Of a stretch of DNA of 64,000 nt, positions 1 through 11,400 are shown piece after piece. Source of the DNA: Phoronis australis. Taxonomy: Eukaryota; Phoronida; Phoronidae. Positions within the stretch are counted from its first letter, which is position 1, and each line of letters begins with the position of its first letter. The DNA is taken from positions 187,564 through 251,563 of the forward strand of contig NMRA01000280.1 of assembly GCA_002633005.1 (NCBI GenBank), written 5' to 3'. Under the pieces are notes generated by a model. That model did no database searches, was not told the origin of the DNA, and worked only from the letters and a program-made list of their open reading frames with translations. The position numbers and the translations under genes are program-made.

Positions 1-213
1 CAGGTATTTTAGTCACTCTTCCTTTCTCTATGACATATGTTTCACAAATGAGCAATGAGCACTCAAACTCAGAAGCCATTTTAAACCACAGCTATCAATA
101 AAGGAGTTAATAATGGATTTGGAAGTAAATTTTATTGGACATCTCCTCACATTGAAGACATCAATGGAGCCTGATGATGGTAAACAATTGATCTTTATTT
201 CATACCTGCCCAG

Positions 214-1716
214 GATCAAGATGTTCTGCTGCAGGAGTTACAGTCTGTGCGCTTCTTTGACGTCTTTCAATTCAATGCAGCTAGTAATCTGTGGAGCTGC
301 TTTCTTTGCAACCACCCAGAGAAAGCTTCTGGCCTTCTGCAGAATGGTGACCCAGTCATAGAGGTATTGTTATTTGTAGTAGCGTTCAGTAATAGTTGCT
401 TCTAGTTGACCTTTTTCACAGGTAGACGGAGTCTTCATTTTGTAATAGAGTGTGGGAAATCGGTCTCTCACGGCATACGAAACACATTCATTTCCAGTGT
501 CCATGTGGTGAGAGGTGAAAATCTCATTAATCTCTGGTTTTGTTAATGCACATATTTTATTAGTTTTTGTTCATTTGAGTGCTTTAACTTGTGTAACCTT
601 ACATTGTTTTGCTCAGTGGGTCAAATTTAAGTGTAAGTCACTTTCTGTCAGTCTTTGTGAGAAATGCATTAAAGTAATATTTGGCACAAAAATGAGTGCA
701 CCTCAACCACGAAGAGTGGAAAAATAACACGTTTTACAGTTTCGAGCTACCCATATTTTTTAAGAACAGATGAATTGACAGTGAAATATTTCCTGTCCAG
801 CTTACAAGCCGAGATCTTGGTTTGTTTCTGCAGGGACAGCTGAAGGAGAAGAAGCGAAAGTGGAGAATATTCCGACACTGGAAAACGCGATACTACACAT
901 TGTCTGGGGCCAATATCACCTACAGTACTACGGAGCAGGTAGAGGCTTGGGAACTTGATTTCCACAGATATTAGGATATCGGCCAATTCATAAAATTTCT
1001 ATCAACAAAGATCACTTGGTCTGTGTCTTGGTATCAGGATGTTAGTGTACATGAAATTATGCTGATGCAATACAGGTTTTGTCCTAACATCTGACACTGC
1101 TGTTGCAGGAAAACCGTACATTAAATCATAAAACGATTTAACGTACTTAAGGCAAAATTGGTGGTGACACCACTCCTTACTATTTTTATTGGAATGCAAT
1201 TCCCATGATCGCCATGTGCTGTCTTGGCTACTGAAACTAACTCAACTTGACAAGCGACTTATTGGGTCTGGTTTGCAGCAATAAGAACCTAACAGTAGTT
1301 CTCAAGCCTGGAGTCACTAGGTTTAGAACAAGTTGAGACCAATTTTAGAACAACGCCTGGCCTAAATCAACACGTAATTTTTTGCCGATGTCACCGGTTC
1401 ATTGCCCCTTTGATAGTAATGGTAATGATAGTATTAGTAATAACGCCAACAGTTTGCTAAGAGCCAATGGTTTCTCGTTCTTTCACAGAAGAGTGACGTG
1501 CTGCCGCTGGGTACAGTGCAGAGTGTTAAGGCGATCAGGAGGGGCAAGCGGGACATTCCAAAAGCTTTCGAGATCTTCACCGATGAACAAAAGTACGTTC
1601 TGAAGGCAAAGGATACCAAGAACGCTGAACAGTGGGTACAGTGTCTCCATCTGGCTGTGGCCAAGTCGCATGACGGTAAAGAGCCAGGTCGGCAGACACC
1701 AGCCAGTAACTGTTGA
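214..1716 (+). CDS. veph1: melted/VEPH1-like PH-domain protein, 3' end (last three coding exons)
   Basis: Partial gene: the 5' part lies left of the window. Coding exons are 214-363 (phase 0 to phase 0, 50 codons), 834-938 (35 codons) and 1489-1716 (75 codons plus TGA). All three are bounded by AG acceptors and GT donors and join in one frame to give 160 residues. The first exon reads ...LLQELQSVRFFDVFQFN... and CFLCNHPEKA-like text typical of the segment before the VEPH1 PH domain. The other two make the PH domain itself: GQLKEKKRKWRIFRHWKTRY for the first strands, then AFEIFTDEQKYVLKAKD and a C-terminal helix around NAEQWVQCLHLAVA. Known for the family: Drosophila Melted and vertebrate VEPH1 are membrane-associated adaptors that bind phosphoinositides through this PH domain and modulate insulin/TOR/FOXO or TGF-beta signalling. 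The short tail after the helix has low similarity, as expected. Identification is confident; function in this animal is inferred. Confidence 0.9.
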
Positions 1717-2815
1717 TTGCAGATTATGTTACATTATGTATAGTACTTTGCATTTTGCTGGGTTTAGCACTTTTTAGGAAAAATGTGTGTTTAGGGCTTT
1801 CAACATGTGTAATTATACTTGTTTCTTAGTACCACGTAATAAGGTTTTGTCACAATTCCAAAACACCAAATCCAATTATCACTGTTTATTTTTATGCTTT
1901 AGTCCTTCTTGATTTCTGGACATGACAAAAATAATCGGACAAAATACAGTTTCCAATTACAGAATGGCTTGACCATCTTTCTAAATTTCCTTTTAACTCT
2001 CCTTCATTCTTGGTCACAAGGGAAAAGCTTATCTGACGATGGATTCAGCTTTTGCCCAGCTGTCAAGACAGGGAACTGCAGGTCATTGTTTACTCTGTGC
2101 ACGCTTGTGTTTAGTCTCGCTAAACAGGTCTGTGAATATTCATCAAGAGTACTTTTCACTTCATAGAATTTTGTAATTATATTCCACTGTAATACCCAGT
2201 TTTATATTGGTTTGACCAGGTTTCAAATCCAATTGGTATTGAAGGTCATTGTAATCTGGAAAAAACATAAGGTCGAGCAACAGAATCCTGCAGCCGAAAA
2301 TGCTTAATGGGAGATGAAAACTGTCACAGATTACAAAAACATTAAAACCTTTAAAGAATTACTGAAGCAGACCAGTAGGCTTGAGTATAACATGGAAGTT
2401 AAAATATAGTGTCTGTTGCAACAGGCCTGTAGAAAATCTATGTGTCAACCTTTTTGGCGAATTCTGACCGGGTTATCCCATTAATCTCTTTCCCTGTTGT
2501 TTTCTTCTGGTCATCCTTCCTTGGTCTCTGTCTTCACCGTGCTCACAGTAATTTTTATCTCCATAGTAACTTATGTGTTGCTGTCCCCAGTCCACACGTC
2601 GACTACTTAAACCAACGGACGAAGCCACATTAGAAGGGATAAAAATGGACGAGTTCAGATACAGCAGACGACATGAGTAAGACTCACGGAAATTTTCAAA
2701 ATTCACTTTTGTCTCATGCAATAGATGGCATGACCATCACACTCCTCCCCAACCTCAGATCATATGTCACATTACATAGATCTAAAGTAGGAGTTATGAA
2801 AAAATAGTCACACAC

Positions 2816-2821
2816 AATAAA
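2816..2821 (+). terminator. candidate polyadenylation signal for the melted/VEPH1 gene
   Basis: This is the first clear AATAAA hexamer downstream of the TGA at 1714-1716, about 1.1 kb into the presumed 3' UTR. It is only a hexamer match; transcript data would be needed to choose between sites. Confidence 0.35.
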
Positions 2822-3397
2822 CTTGATCTGCAAAGAAGTGAGTTTTTTCTTATGTTTTTTCTTATGTTCTGGCCTTACCATCAGACAGATTATACAGCTT
2901 CGCTTCTGTGTTACACAAAATTAGAACACTTTAAAAAATCCATGGGTTTTCCATATTGCACTAGGTAAAGTCTTGACGCTTGAAAACTAATTCCACCTTT
3001 TTTACAAATTTGTAGTAGGGAAAGACCAAAATACAAAATATGATTTTTTTTAACTCAGTGATGAATTAAAACTTTTGAACCTGCTAATACTTTATTATTA
3101 GATAATGTATTTGACAAGTTTGCTTCCCACTCTCTACGGTAACCTGTTTCTATGGTAATGAAAGTTTATCTTCATTGCTTATTATGTTGTTGACTCTTTG
3201 TTCCTGTTAACCGCAAAATATGTTATTTTCGTTCAGGTCAGATGTAATTCAACGATATGTTGGGTACTTTCAAATTCGCTTGGTCTCATAAATGTAACGT
3301 TAAATAACACAAGTTGTTACATTTTAACTGACCTTATTCAATGACTGACCATTGTACGCAAGTTGAGCTAAATTTTGTGCCAATAGCATATGTCTTT

Positions 3398-3610
3398 GAG
3401 GAGGTAGTGTGACTGTGTCGGAGGAGTTTCTGCTTCCTTTACTCAAGGTCGTCCCACTGGAACTCACTACTAGACTATTGAGTCAGGTCTATAGCTCCTC
3501 AGCTCGGTTTTAACTATATATTTCTAAAGCATTAAATGATTCCAGGTGATCAGTGCTACCGGCCTACCTGAGCGGCTTACGCATGTCTGGTACATGTACC
3601 AGACCGCAAT
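3398..3610 (+). repeat. tRNA-derived SINE, diverged copy 2
   Basis: Related end to end to the clearer copy at 20725-20945 (opposite strand). Shared blocks in order are GAGGAGG(C/T)AGTGTG, then CTTCCTTTACTCAA, then GAGTCAGGTCT...AGCTCCTCAGCTC, an AT-rich stretch, and finally CCAGGTGATCAGTGC. The A and B boxes of the tRNA-like head have decayed in this copy, so it is probably an old insertion. It lies between the VEPH1 and PDXK genes. Confidence 0.6.
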
Positions 3611-3956
3611 TATTTTTTATATTATTGAATGTCTTCAGGGAGAACATGGAGGTATATGTTTGTTTTGCGTATTACTCAGTTTTGGTGTGGTTAATTTATT
3701 GTCAGTCATATCATTGCAGTGAATTAAAAAGTGCAGTCATGTATTTTGGCATGCTAAGAACTTTTTGTGTACATCTTTGCTCAGTAGCTTGGTTAGATCA
3801 TGAATTAAAAAATTCTAGTTATAGTGCTTTGGCTAACAAATGTCAGCTGCAGGTCCATGGGAAATATGGCAGTACAGGTAATTTCAACTTTATTCATTTG
3901 GAAGACTTATTCCAATTCAAAATTTGTTGGCAACTAATGTCTATGCTGTTGATTAT

Positions 3957-4510
3957 GAAAATACACTCTGACTATACTGATTCCTATGCACCTATTCTGC
4001 AGGCTACTTATATGTAAATTTTGTCCGGTATTGTGAGATAACATGAATTGTGGCTTAGCTAAGGTTGTGACATGCTCTGAGTTTTTTGCCCTAACTGTGA
4101 TATTTTATCAATTCCACGTTTATTATATTTGCCATTGCTTTCATAACACTATATTTTAACAGTTGTTCCTATATGTTTGCCATATAGTGTGTGTATTTAA
4201 ATTGTATTTTAACTAAGCAGCCAAAATCTCTATCATGCTAAATAAAAGATACTTAATCTTTCTCCACTTGTCTTCTTTGAAACAATCTCAACCATACTCA
4301 GGGCTAAGCCTTGTTCTGCAAAGGCCCTCTGCCCATGCCAAGAATCGTAGGATGACATTTCTCTTACTTCAAAATCCAACTGCTGCTTGGTGGTTTGGTA
4401 ACTGGACCAATGATGTTGCACACCCAGCATAATTTATGAGGATCATATTTTTGCAGCATTATACAAACATTTTATGTTGTCCAATTTTCAAAATTCAAAA
4501 GACTAATCAG
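3957..4510 (+). repeat. left copy of a 554-bp direct duplication flanking an N
   Basis: Nearly identical to 4581-5134, with only a few substitutions. The copies are separated by about 70 bp ending in the undetermined base at 4580. No protein is convincingly encoded; the 65-aa ORFs here read on both strands and appear in both copies. Most likely an assembly duplication (see findings), less likely a recent tandem duplication. Confidence 0.85.
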
Positions 4511-4580
4511 GGCCCGGTCTCCAATCTTTTTACTCGAAATGGAACTCGAAATTAGGTTTGGCATTTTCTACTCTACTTTN

Positions 4581-5134
4581 GAAAATACACTCTGACTCTA
4601 CTGATTCCTATGCACCTATTCTGCAGGCTACTTATATGTAAATTTTGTCCGGTATTGTGAGATAACATGAATTGTGGCTTAGCTAAGGTTGTGACATGCA
4701 CTGAGTTTTTTGCCCTAACTGTGATATGTTATCAATTCCACGTTTATTATATTTGCCATTGCTTTCATAACACTATATTTTAACAGTTGTTCCTATATGT
4801 TTGCCATATAGTGTGTGTATTTAAATTGTATTTTAACTAAGCAGCCAAAATCTCTATCATGCTAAATAAAAGATACTTAATCTTTCTCCACTTATCTTCT
4901 TTGAAGCAATCTCAACCATACTCAGGGCTAAGCCTTGTTCTGCAAAGGCCCTCTGCCCATGCCAAGAATCGTAGGATGACATTTCTCTTACTTCAAAATT
5001 CAACTGCTGCTTGGTGGTTTGGTAACTGGACCAATGATGTTGCACACCCAGCATAATTCATGAGGATCATATTTTTGCAGCATTATACAAACATTTTATG
5101 TTGTCCAATTTTCAAAATTCAAAAGACTAATCAG
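4581..5134 (+). repeat. right copy of the 554-bp direct duplication
   Basis: Starts at the base immediately after the N at 4580 and ends at the same point as the left copy (GACTAATCAG). After that the two flanks differ: GGCCCGG after the left copy, GTGTGGT after the right. Confidence 0.85.
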
Positions 5135-8100
5135 GTGTGGTTTTCACAAACTATTCAAATATGCTATTTACAAAATTTCAAAATGCAAATTCAAAAATAG
5201 TATTTTTGCCCTCAATGTGGTTATGATGGGTCTGATCCAGAGAACGATAACGGCAGCATGAGAGGGTTTAATTAACCACAACATCATGTTATCTTCCATC
5301 TAAAGTGGGCAGATTTTGTGGTGCGCAAACCAGTTAAGTTGCCCAATCTCGTCCGGTTGGGGTGTCAAGATAGCATTCTTTTCATGCCACTATGGACATT
5401 TTTGGTTGAGGGAATTTCGCATTTTTTTAAAAATTTTTCTAATGGGAATAGAGCTGACGCTCAGCCCCAAAATCAAGGGCCCTAAGGGCCAACTTTTGGT
5501 ATACAGTAGCCTGGCGTTACCACTTCGGCCTAAATATTTGGCTGATGTTATGCACGGTACAAACTTTTCGATTTTGAAAGCAGTATGTTCTTTTAAGACA
5601 CCGATCGCGATGACGTCAAAAGAAATACCGAGTCATATTTGGCTTGATGGTATTTTCACTGATAATCAACCTTTTCATCTGTTCTCGAGGGTGGGCATTT
5701 GGGTCATATTTTTTTCTGTCTTGTCGCTTATTGCAATATGAAAGTAAAACTTGGCGTTTGAAATTAGTGCCTGTTTGATGTTTCATCAAGTGGTGAAACA
5801 AACATTCACTAACTGGTTGCAATACATTTTAAATGACTTTTCTATAATTTCGGAACACTTCTGAGAGTATTCCAGCTTTAAGTGAGCCACCCCCTTGCAT
5901 AAACTTAGAATAATTCATTTTCAGTCTGCTTTACAAAAAATCAGGTTGTGAACCAGACATTTTCTAACTGGTGGTAATACATTGTAATTTTCAATTATTT
6001 TGGAGCATTTCTGAACGAATTCGCAAATTTTTTCTACCCAGTTCCAAGTTTAAGCAAGGGCGTGGCTTGCTTAAAACTCAGTTGGTATAATTCAGACTCA
6101 GTGCCAAGAATCGGATGCCGTAGCCAGCGAGGACGATGACCGACGGCAGGACAACAGTGGCACGATATAGGGTATAGTGAAAACGCGCATTTTAAAATGT
6201 GTCGATTATTGAGGGTGAAATCGACACATTTCGTTTCGCGACCAAAACCCGCGGAAACTTCCTAATCATGCCCGGAGTAACAAAAGTCCGCAAAACCTCA
6301 GATCTCAGTCCCGTCTCCGCTCCGCGCCGACCCGGGGCCAAGTGCGGAAGGCAGTCGCTCCGAAGTAATTATTTGAAATATACCTGGATTCATCAAGTTG
6401 CTTTGGACGACTGAAGTGAGGCAACCGTGGAATTTCTAGTCCGGAGTGTCATACCTTGTAGTTTATGTAGTGTATTGGGGACTATCAGAAGCTGAGGACG
6501 CCTGTGGTTACAACGACTATTGATGAACTTTCAAATTCAACCAAGCTAGCCATAGTGGCAACAATCAGATAACCACGGCGACGTTACACAATCCAGATCA
6601 ATAAACCCTCCCAAACTGAAAATCGTGCCACATGTGATCCTGTAGTGAAGAGACCGGACAAGTCTTCGTGTCAGGAATTGCATATGAATAGGTACCTTTA
6701 AAAACTGGCGCATGGGGGCTACGTCGAAGTTAGATACAGGTCGTCAGCGAGTCTTGATTCATGACTACATTTGCCTTAGGGGTCGTGGTCCCTCAAACAA
6801 TTGACGGGTAAGCGTTGCACGCGGTCTGTCAACTTCCACAACAACAACAACGTCTTTTCTTTCAATTTAGTACAATTCGTACTGCTAGATTTTCTCGCCG
6901 CGAGACAGGTTTTGAAGTCTACCTTGATCGTTGGCGCTGCTGAGTCATTACCAAAATAACTTAATTATTCACGTAGGCCTATCGTAATTACGATATTTCT
7001 ATTTTTCAATAGTATGTTACGTATTAAAAATTTCTTCGATATTACGAAATCACTTGTTCGTAACATCATCACGGTCAATAATTCATAACATTCCATGTGT
7101 AACGGGATTCGGTGGAGCGTCCAACACCGATCTCTACCTAGTAACTAAAATGTCGACTGTTCGCAGCCGATAAAAAATATTCGCAGCGTTGTGTACTTTT
7201 TTACTCGTTTGTATCGCATGCGAGAGAACCGTGGAGACAACTTATAGAGAGTGAAACGAGAGAGAAGTAGATAAATACACTGACTTTATTATGCACTAAA
7301 TATGAAATACAAATCTACAAACTTACAACTCATCGCCATTTTCTGTCGACATCTCAGCTTTGACTTATAACCCCAAAAATGTTTAAACAAGAAAAATACG
7401 CCGAAAAACGTTGAAGACCAAATTAAAAGGGCCCAAACGGTTTGTTAGTTTGGTTAGGATTCCTTGCTGATAAATTCGAGACCCGACAGAATCCGAAGTT
7501 TGAGCGTGTGGGACCCATTTTTATAGGCAATATTCGAATGTCGTTCCAAATTACGCTAAAATATGGGTCTCAAGTTAAACGTAAAAACCAATCAAAATGC
7601 AAGATGAAAATTTCGTCATCAAAATTACCAAATAAGGGAACTGACCAACATACAACCCTTTAAAATAAAATTGACCACTCTAGAATTAAAAATAGTAAGT
7701 CTTGTCTGACGACTCTACTAACTCACGGCTCCATCAATAGACGGCACTCCCGTCACACATGGGATTCATTGCTGCAGTTGCTAACATATGGCAATTCGTT
7801 ACATTTTTCGGATTCATTAATCCATTGCATTGATTAAATCGTAGTATCGTTTCAGCAATTCGTTGTTAATTTTTAGCGTTTTTCCCTTTTTATATATTCA
7901 ATAAGATGTTGCATTTTACGGATTCATCCCTTTTTCATAATTTATCGTAACACAGTCTGCACGAAGAATTCATTGGTTTGTTAGTTCTTCTCAGGTTAGC
8001 CAATTCATAGCGTTTGAGGATTCTCAAATTTGCAGTTTACAAGTTAAGACACTCCTACCATTTTATGTATTCTCATTGCCTTTTTCAGACCCTGGTATGC

Positions 8101-8467
8101 ATTTTTGGACAAGTTCCTTGCATTTCACCTGAATTATGAGGCGATAACAGAGGTGAGTGTGAACTGGTGGTCCTGACCCAGTAAAAGTATATTTCGACAC
8201 TTCATTTTATTGTTTATGTACTGCAAGATTTGAAATGAGCACATTATATCAGAATACTACCACAGAAACAATAAATCACGACAAACAAAATCATCGACTC
8301 ACGGCGAAAATTTATTAAGTTTAGCAAAGTTATTCACCAGATGTCGCAAATACTTGCTTTTAAAAGATCACGTGTGAACTTTCCGGTAGGCTTACACAAG
8401 GCTACAAGTTTGAAGAGTGCGTCAAGGGTCTACTGGCAGAGTGCGTGTGTGCACGGTTGCATTAAGA
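5135..8467. other. intergenic region upstream of PDXK
   Basis: No supportable coding exon. Two diverged direct repeats of roughly 170 bp are visible around 5760-6070 (shared ...CATT(C/T)TAACTGGT..AATACATT...). The stretch 6100-6900 is noticeably richer in CG dinucleotides than its surroundings and could hold the PDXK promoter or a non-coding first exon, but no TATA or initiator element can be assigned. Confidence 0.4.
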
Positions 8468-11400
8468 ATGTCTGCAGTGTCAGGTTGTCGGGTCTTGTCT
8501 ATACAAAGTCATGTCGTGTCTGGTTATGTTGGAAACAAAAGCGCAACTTTTCCGCTTCAGGTTGGTGTAAGCTGAGTGTAGCCTTGCCCTTGGTTAGACA
8601 GAATGTACTGTAGGCCTACCACCGCCACCGTCTCACCTCAGTGAGCACAGGCACTCTCAAGTGGCCGCAGTAGAGACAGTTGTTGTCGACCCCCCATACG
8701 CTGGAAGCTTTTTGCCGAATTGTCTCACACTGCCACTGGTTAAAAGATGAATGTCAAACACCTTTTGCTCATATACGGGGCGTAGCACTGAAAAAAGTGG
8801 GGCTATTGCCCTCCCCCAGCCCCACGATGGTGCACCGTACATGATGGGACACCTTTGGACCAAAGGTTTCTTACGAGGCCTCTGATTTATATTTTTGCAG
8901 CTCAAACGAATACTCCCACAAATAATTTGAATCTAAAGTGGCTATTTTTACACTACTTGCGCCAGAGTTATGATTTGGTTGTGGGTGCATGTATTTGGGT
9001 CATTCCACGTGAAAACGCCTAGAGGGTGTCAGGTCACCATCTCGGAATTGGATGAAAATGTTCTGAGATGTTAATCATAGTACACAATGATTACCTGCAA
9101 AAAATTTTTCACAAAAGTCAAAGAGTCTCCGAGATATGACCCTTCAAAATATTGGGTGCCACGCCCATTTTTGACCTCGCGAATTGAAACTGTGATTTTT
9201 TCAGATTTTGGAGGCCTGTCACTTCAAAATTAAGCATTGGATTGTTCTGAAATGCTTGTATGGATTAACTGGATACCAGGCTGTCAGAATCAATCACCAG
9301 AGTGTCATACCTAAACTGAGGGGGCCCCAAATGCCAAAAAACTGTGATCGCGAATTCCGAATTCAATTTTTGATTGGCTCCAGAATGTTAAATAAAAGAA
9401 ATTGAAGCACTTAAACAGTCAATAAATATATTCCTTGTTACTGTTAACTGTAAAAAGTAATGAACAACTTATTTTGGTGGTCAATGTTGAAGCTATGTGG
9501 CACTAAAAAGCAGTTTCAGTTAAGTAATGCATTTCTTCAGCCATGTGTGGCACCCGAAAAACCAATGTCTGTAGTTTACAATGATACTGATTTTTTTTCT
9601 CACAGAATGAAACATGTATGAAGATAATAAAACCAAAAAAAATTTTTGTGTTTAAAACTCCTTCATGTTTTAACGACTCTTTCTTAAATTGAGGGTTTTC
9701 ATAAAATTTTGTCATCTACAATGGCGGCAAGGTCATAATATTGATGGAAGTAATGATTTTCAGGCTCAGGTTATAGAATTTATTCCAAAAGACATTGCCA
9801 TATTGGTTGCAAAGTTTATATAAATTTTGTTAGGGGCTTTGATGGAGTTTTGTTGGTTGTGACCTTATGACCCCATCAAAGCCCCTGACAAAATTTAAGT
9901 AAACTATGCAATCAATATGACATTGTCTTTTGGAATAAATTCTATAACCTGAGCCTGAAAATCATTACTTCCATCAATATTATGACCTTGCTGCCATTGC
10001 AGATGAGAAAATTTTATGAAAACCCTCGATTTAAGAAAGAGTCGTTAAACCATGAAGGAGTTTTAAACACAATTTTTTTTGTTTTATAATCTCCATACAT
10101 GTTTCATTATGTGAGAAAAAAATTCAGTATCATTGTAAACTACAGACATTGGTTTTTCGGGTGCCAAAAATGGCTGAAGAAATGTGTTACTTAACTGAAA
10201 CTGCTTTTTAGTGCCACATAGCTTCAACATTGACCACCAAAATAAGTTGTTCATTACTTTTTACAGTTAACAGTAACAAGGAATATACTTATTGACTGTT
10301 AAAGTGCTTTAATTTTCTTTTATTTAACATTCTGGAGCCAATCAAAAATCGAATTCAGGATTCGCGATCACAGTTTTTTGGCATTTGGGGCCCCCTCAGT
10401 TCAGGTATGACATTAGCCAAGTGAACTCTGGTGATTGGTTCTGACAGCCTGGTATCCAGTTAATTCATACAAGCATTTTCAGAACAATCCAATGCTTAAT
10501 TTTGAAGTGACAGGCCTCCAAAATCTGAAAAAACAAAGTTTCAATTCGTGAGGTCAAAAATGGCCGTGGCACCCCAAATTTTGAAGGGCCATATCTCGGA
10601 GACCCTTTGACTTACGTGAAAAAAAAATTGCAGGTAATCATTGTGTACTATGATTAACATCTCAATAAATTTTCATCCAATTCTGAGATGGTGACCCGAC
10701 ACCCTCTGGATGATTTCATGTGGAATAACGACCCATTTCTTCGACCTGAGAATTAACTTAGACATGAGCGGCCTCCTAAGGTGTCCCTCTATGTGCATTT
10801 TCCCCTTACTTCCAACTTGTTCGATTCTATAGCCGAACAACAAGTTGGGAAGATGTTGACCCCTGCAGCCAATATCTTACACGATTGATTAACTCCATTC
10901 TGGCATTTATGGTTGGAGGGCCAGCTGCCAGCTCTCTTTTGTTCGATAATTGCTCTCCGATAAGATCCTATTTAGCCTGACTGGGCTGTGCTGATAAAAA
11001 TAAAGGTTTCAACATATTTGAACATAAACCTGTAGCATTTCTGAATTCCTCATCAAATGCTGATGGCGTTTAGTTTTTGAATCGCCAAAATCGCTCAACT
11101 ACAACCGAAGTTACGACAATTTATTCTTTCCGAACATACCAATTCGCCCTGGATTTGGCTGTGTTTACAGGTGGTCTGTAATAAGCCTGGTAGATAATTG
11201 GCCTGCCTGTTGTCATACCAGACAAAAGACTGTGCTTGGCAGTTAAGCAAAGGAGCTAGGTGTTATCACATGCTCACAACCCTCTAGGTCTGGTAAAGTC
11301 ACTGAACAGGAGAACACTGTGAAGAGGTACTTACAGCAACAGGGCATTTGTGATGTTCGTGTGAGGCATAATTCGCCGAAAAGCTTTCACTACCGTCTCT

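Noticed and set aside
3553-4017. 154-aa plus-strand ORF
   Set aside because: It starts inside a SINE and runs into the duplicated segment; composition and lack of splice or promoter context argue for a chance ORF.
4233-5056. 65-aa ORFs on both strands, present twice
   Set aside because: They exist in both copies of the N-flanked duplication and overlap each other on opposite strands; no splice context or family resemblance.
9503-9715. 70-aa minus-strand ORF
   Set aside because: Lies inside the arm of the foldback element; the matching sequence in the other arm is interrupted, so it is not a conserved gene.
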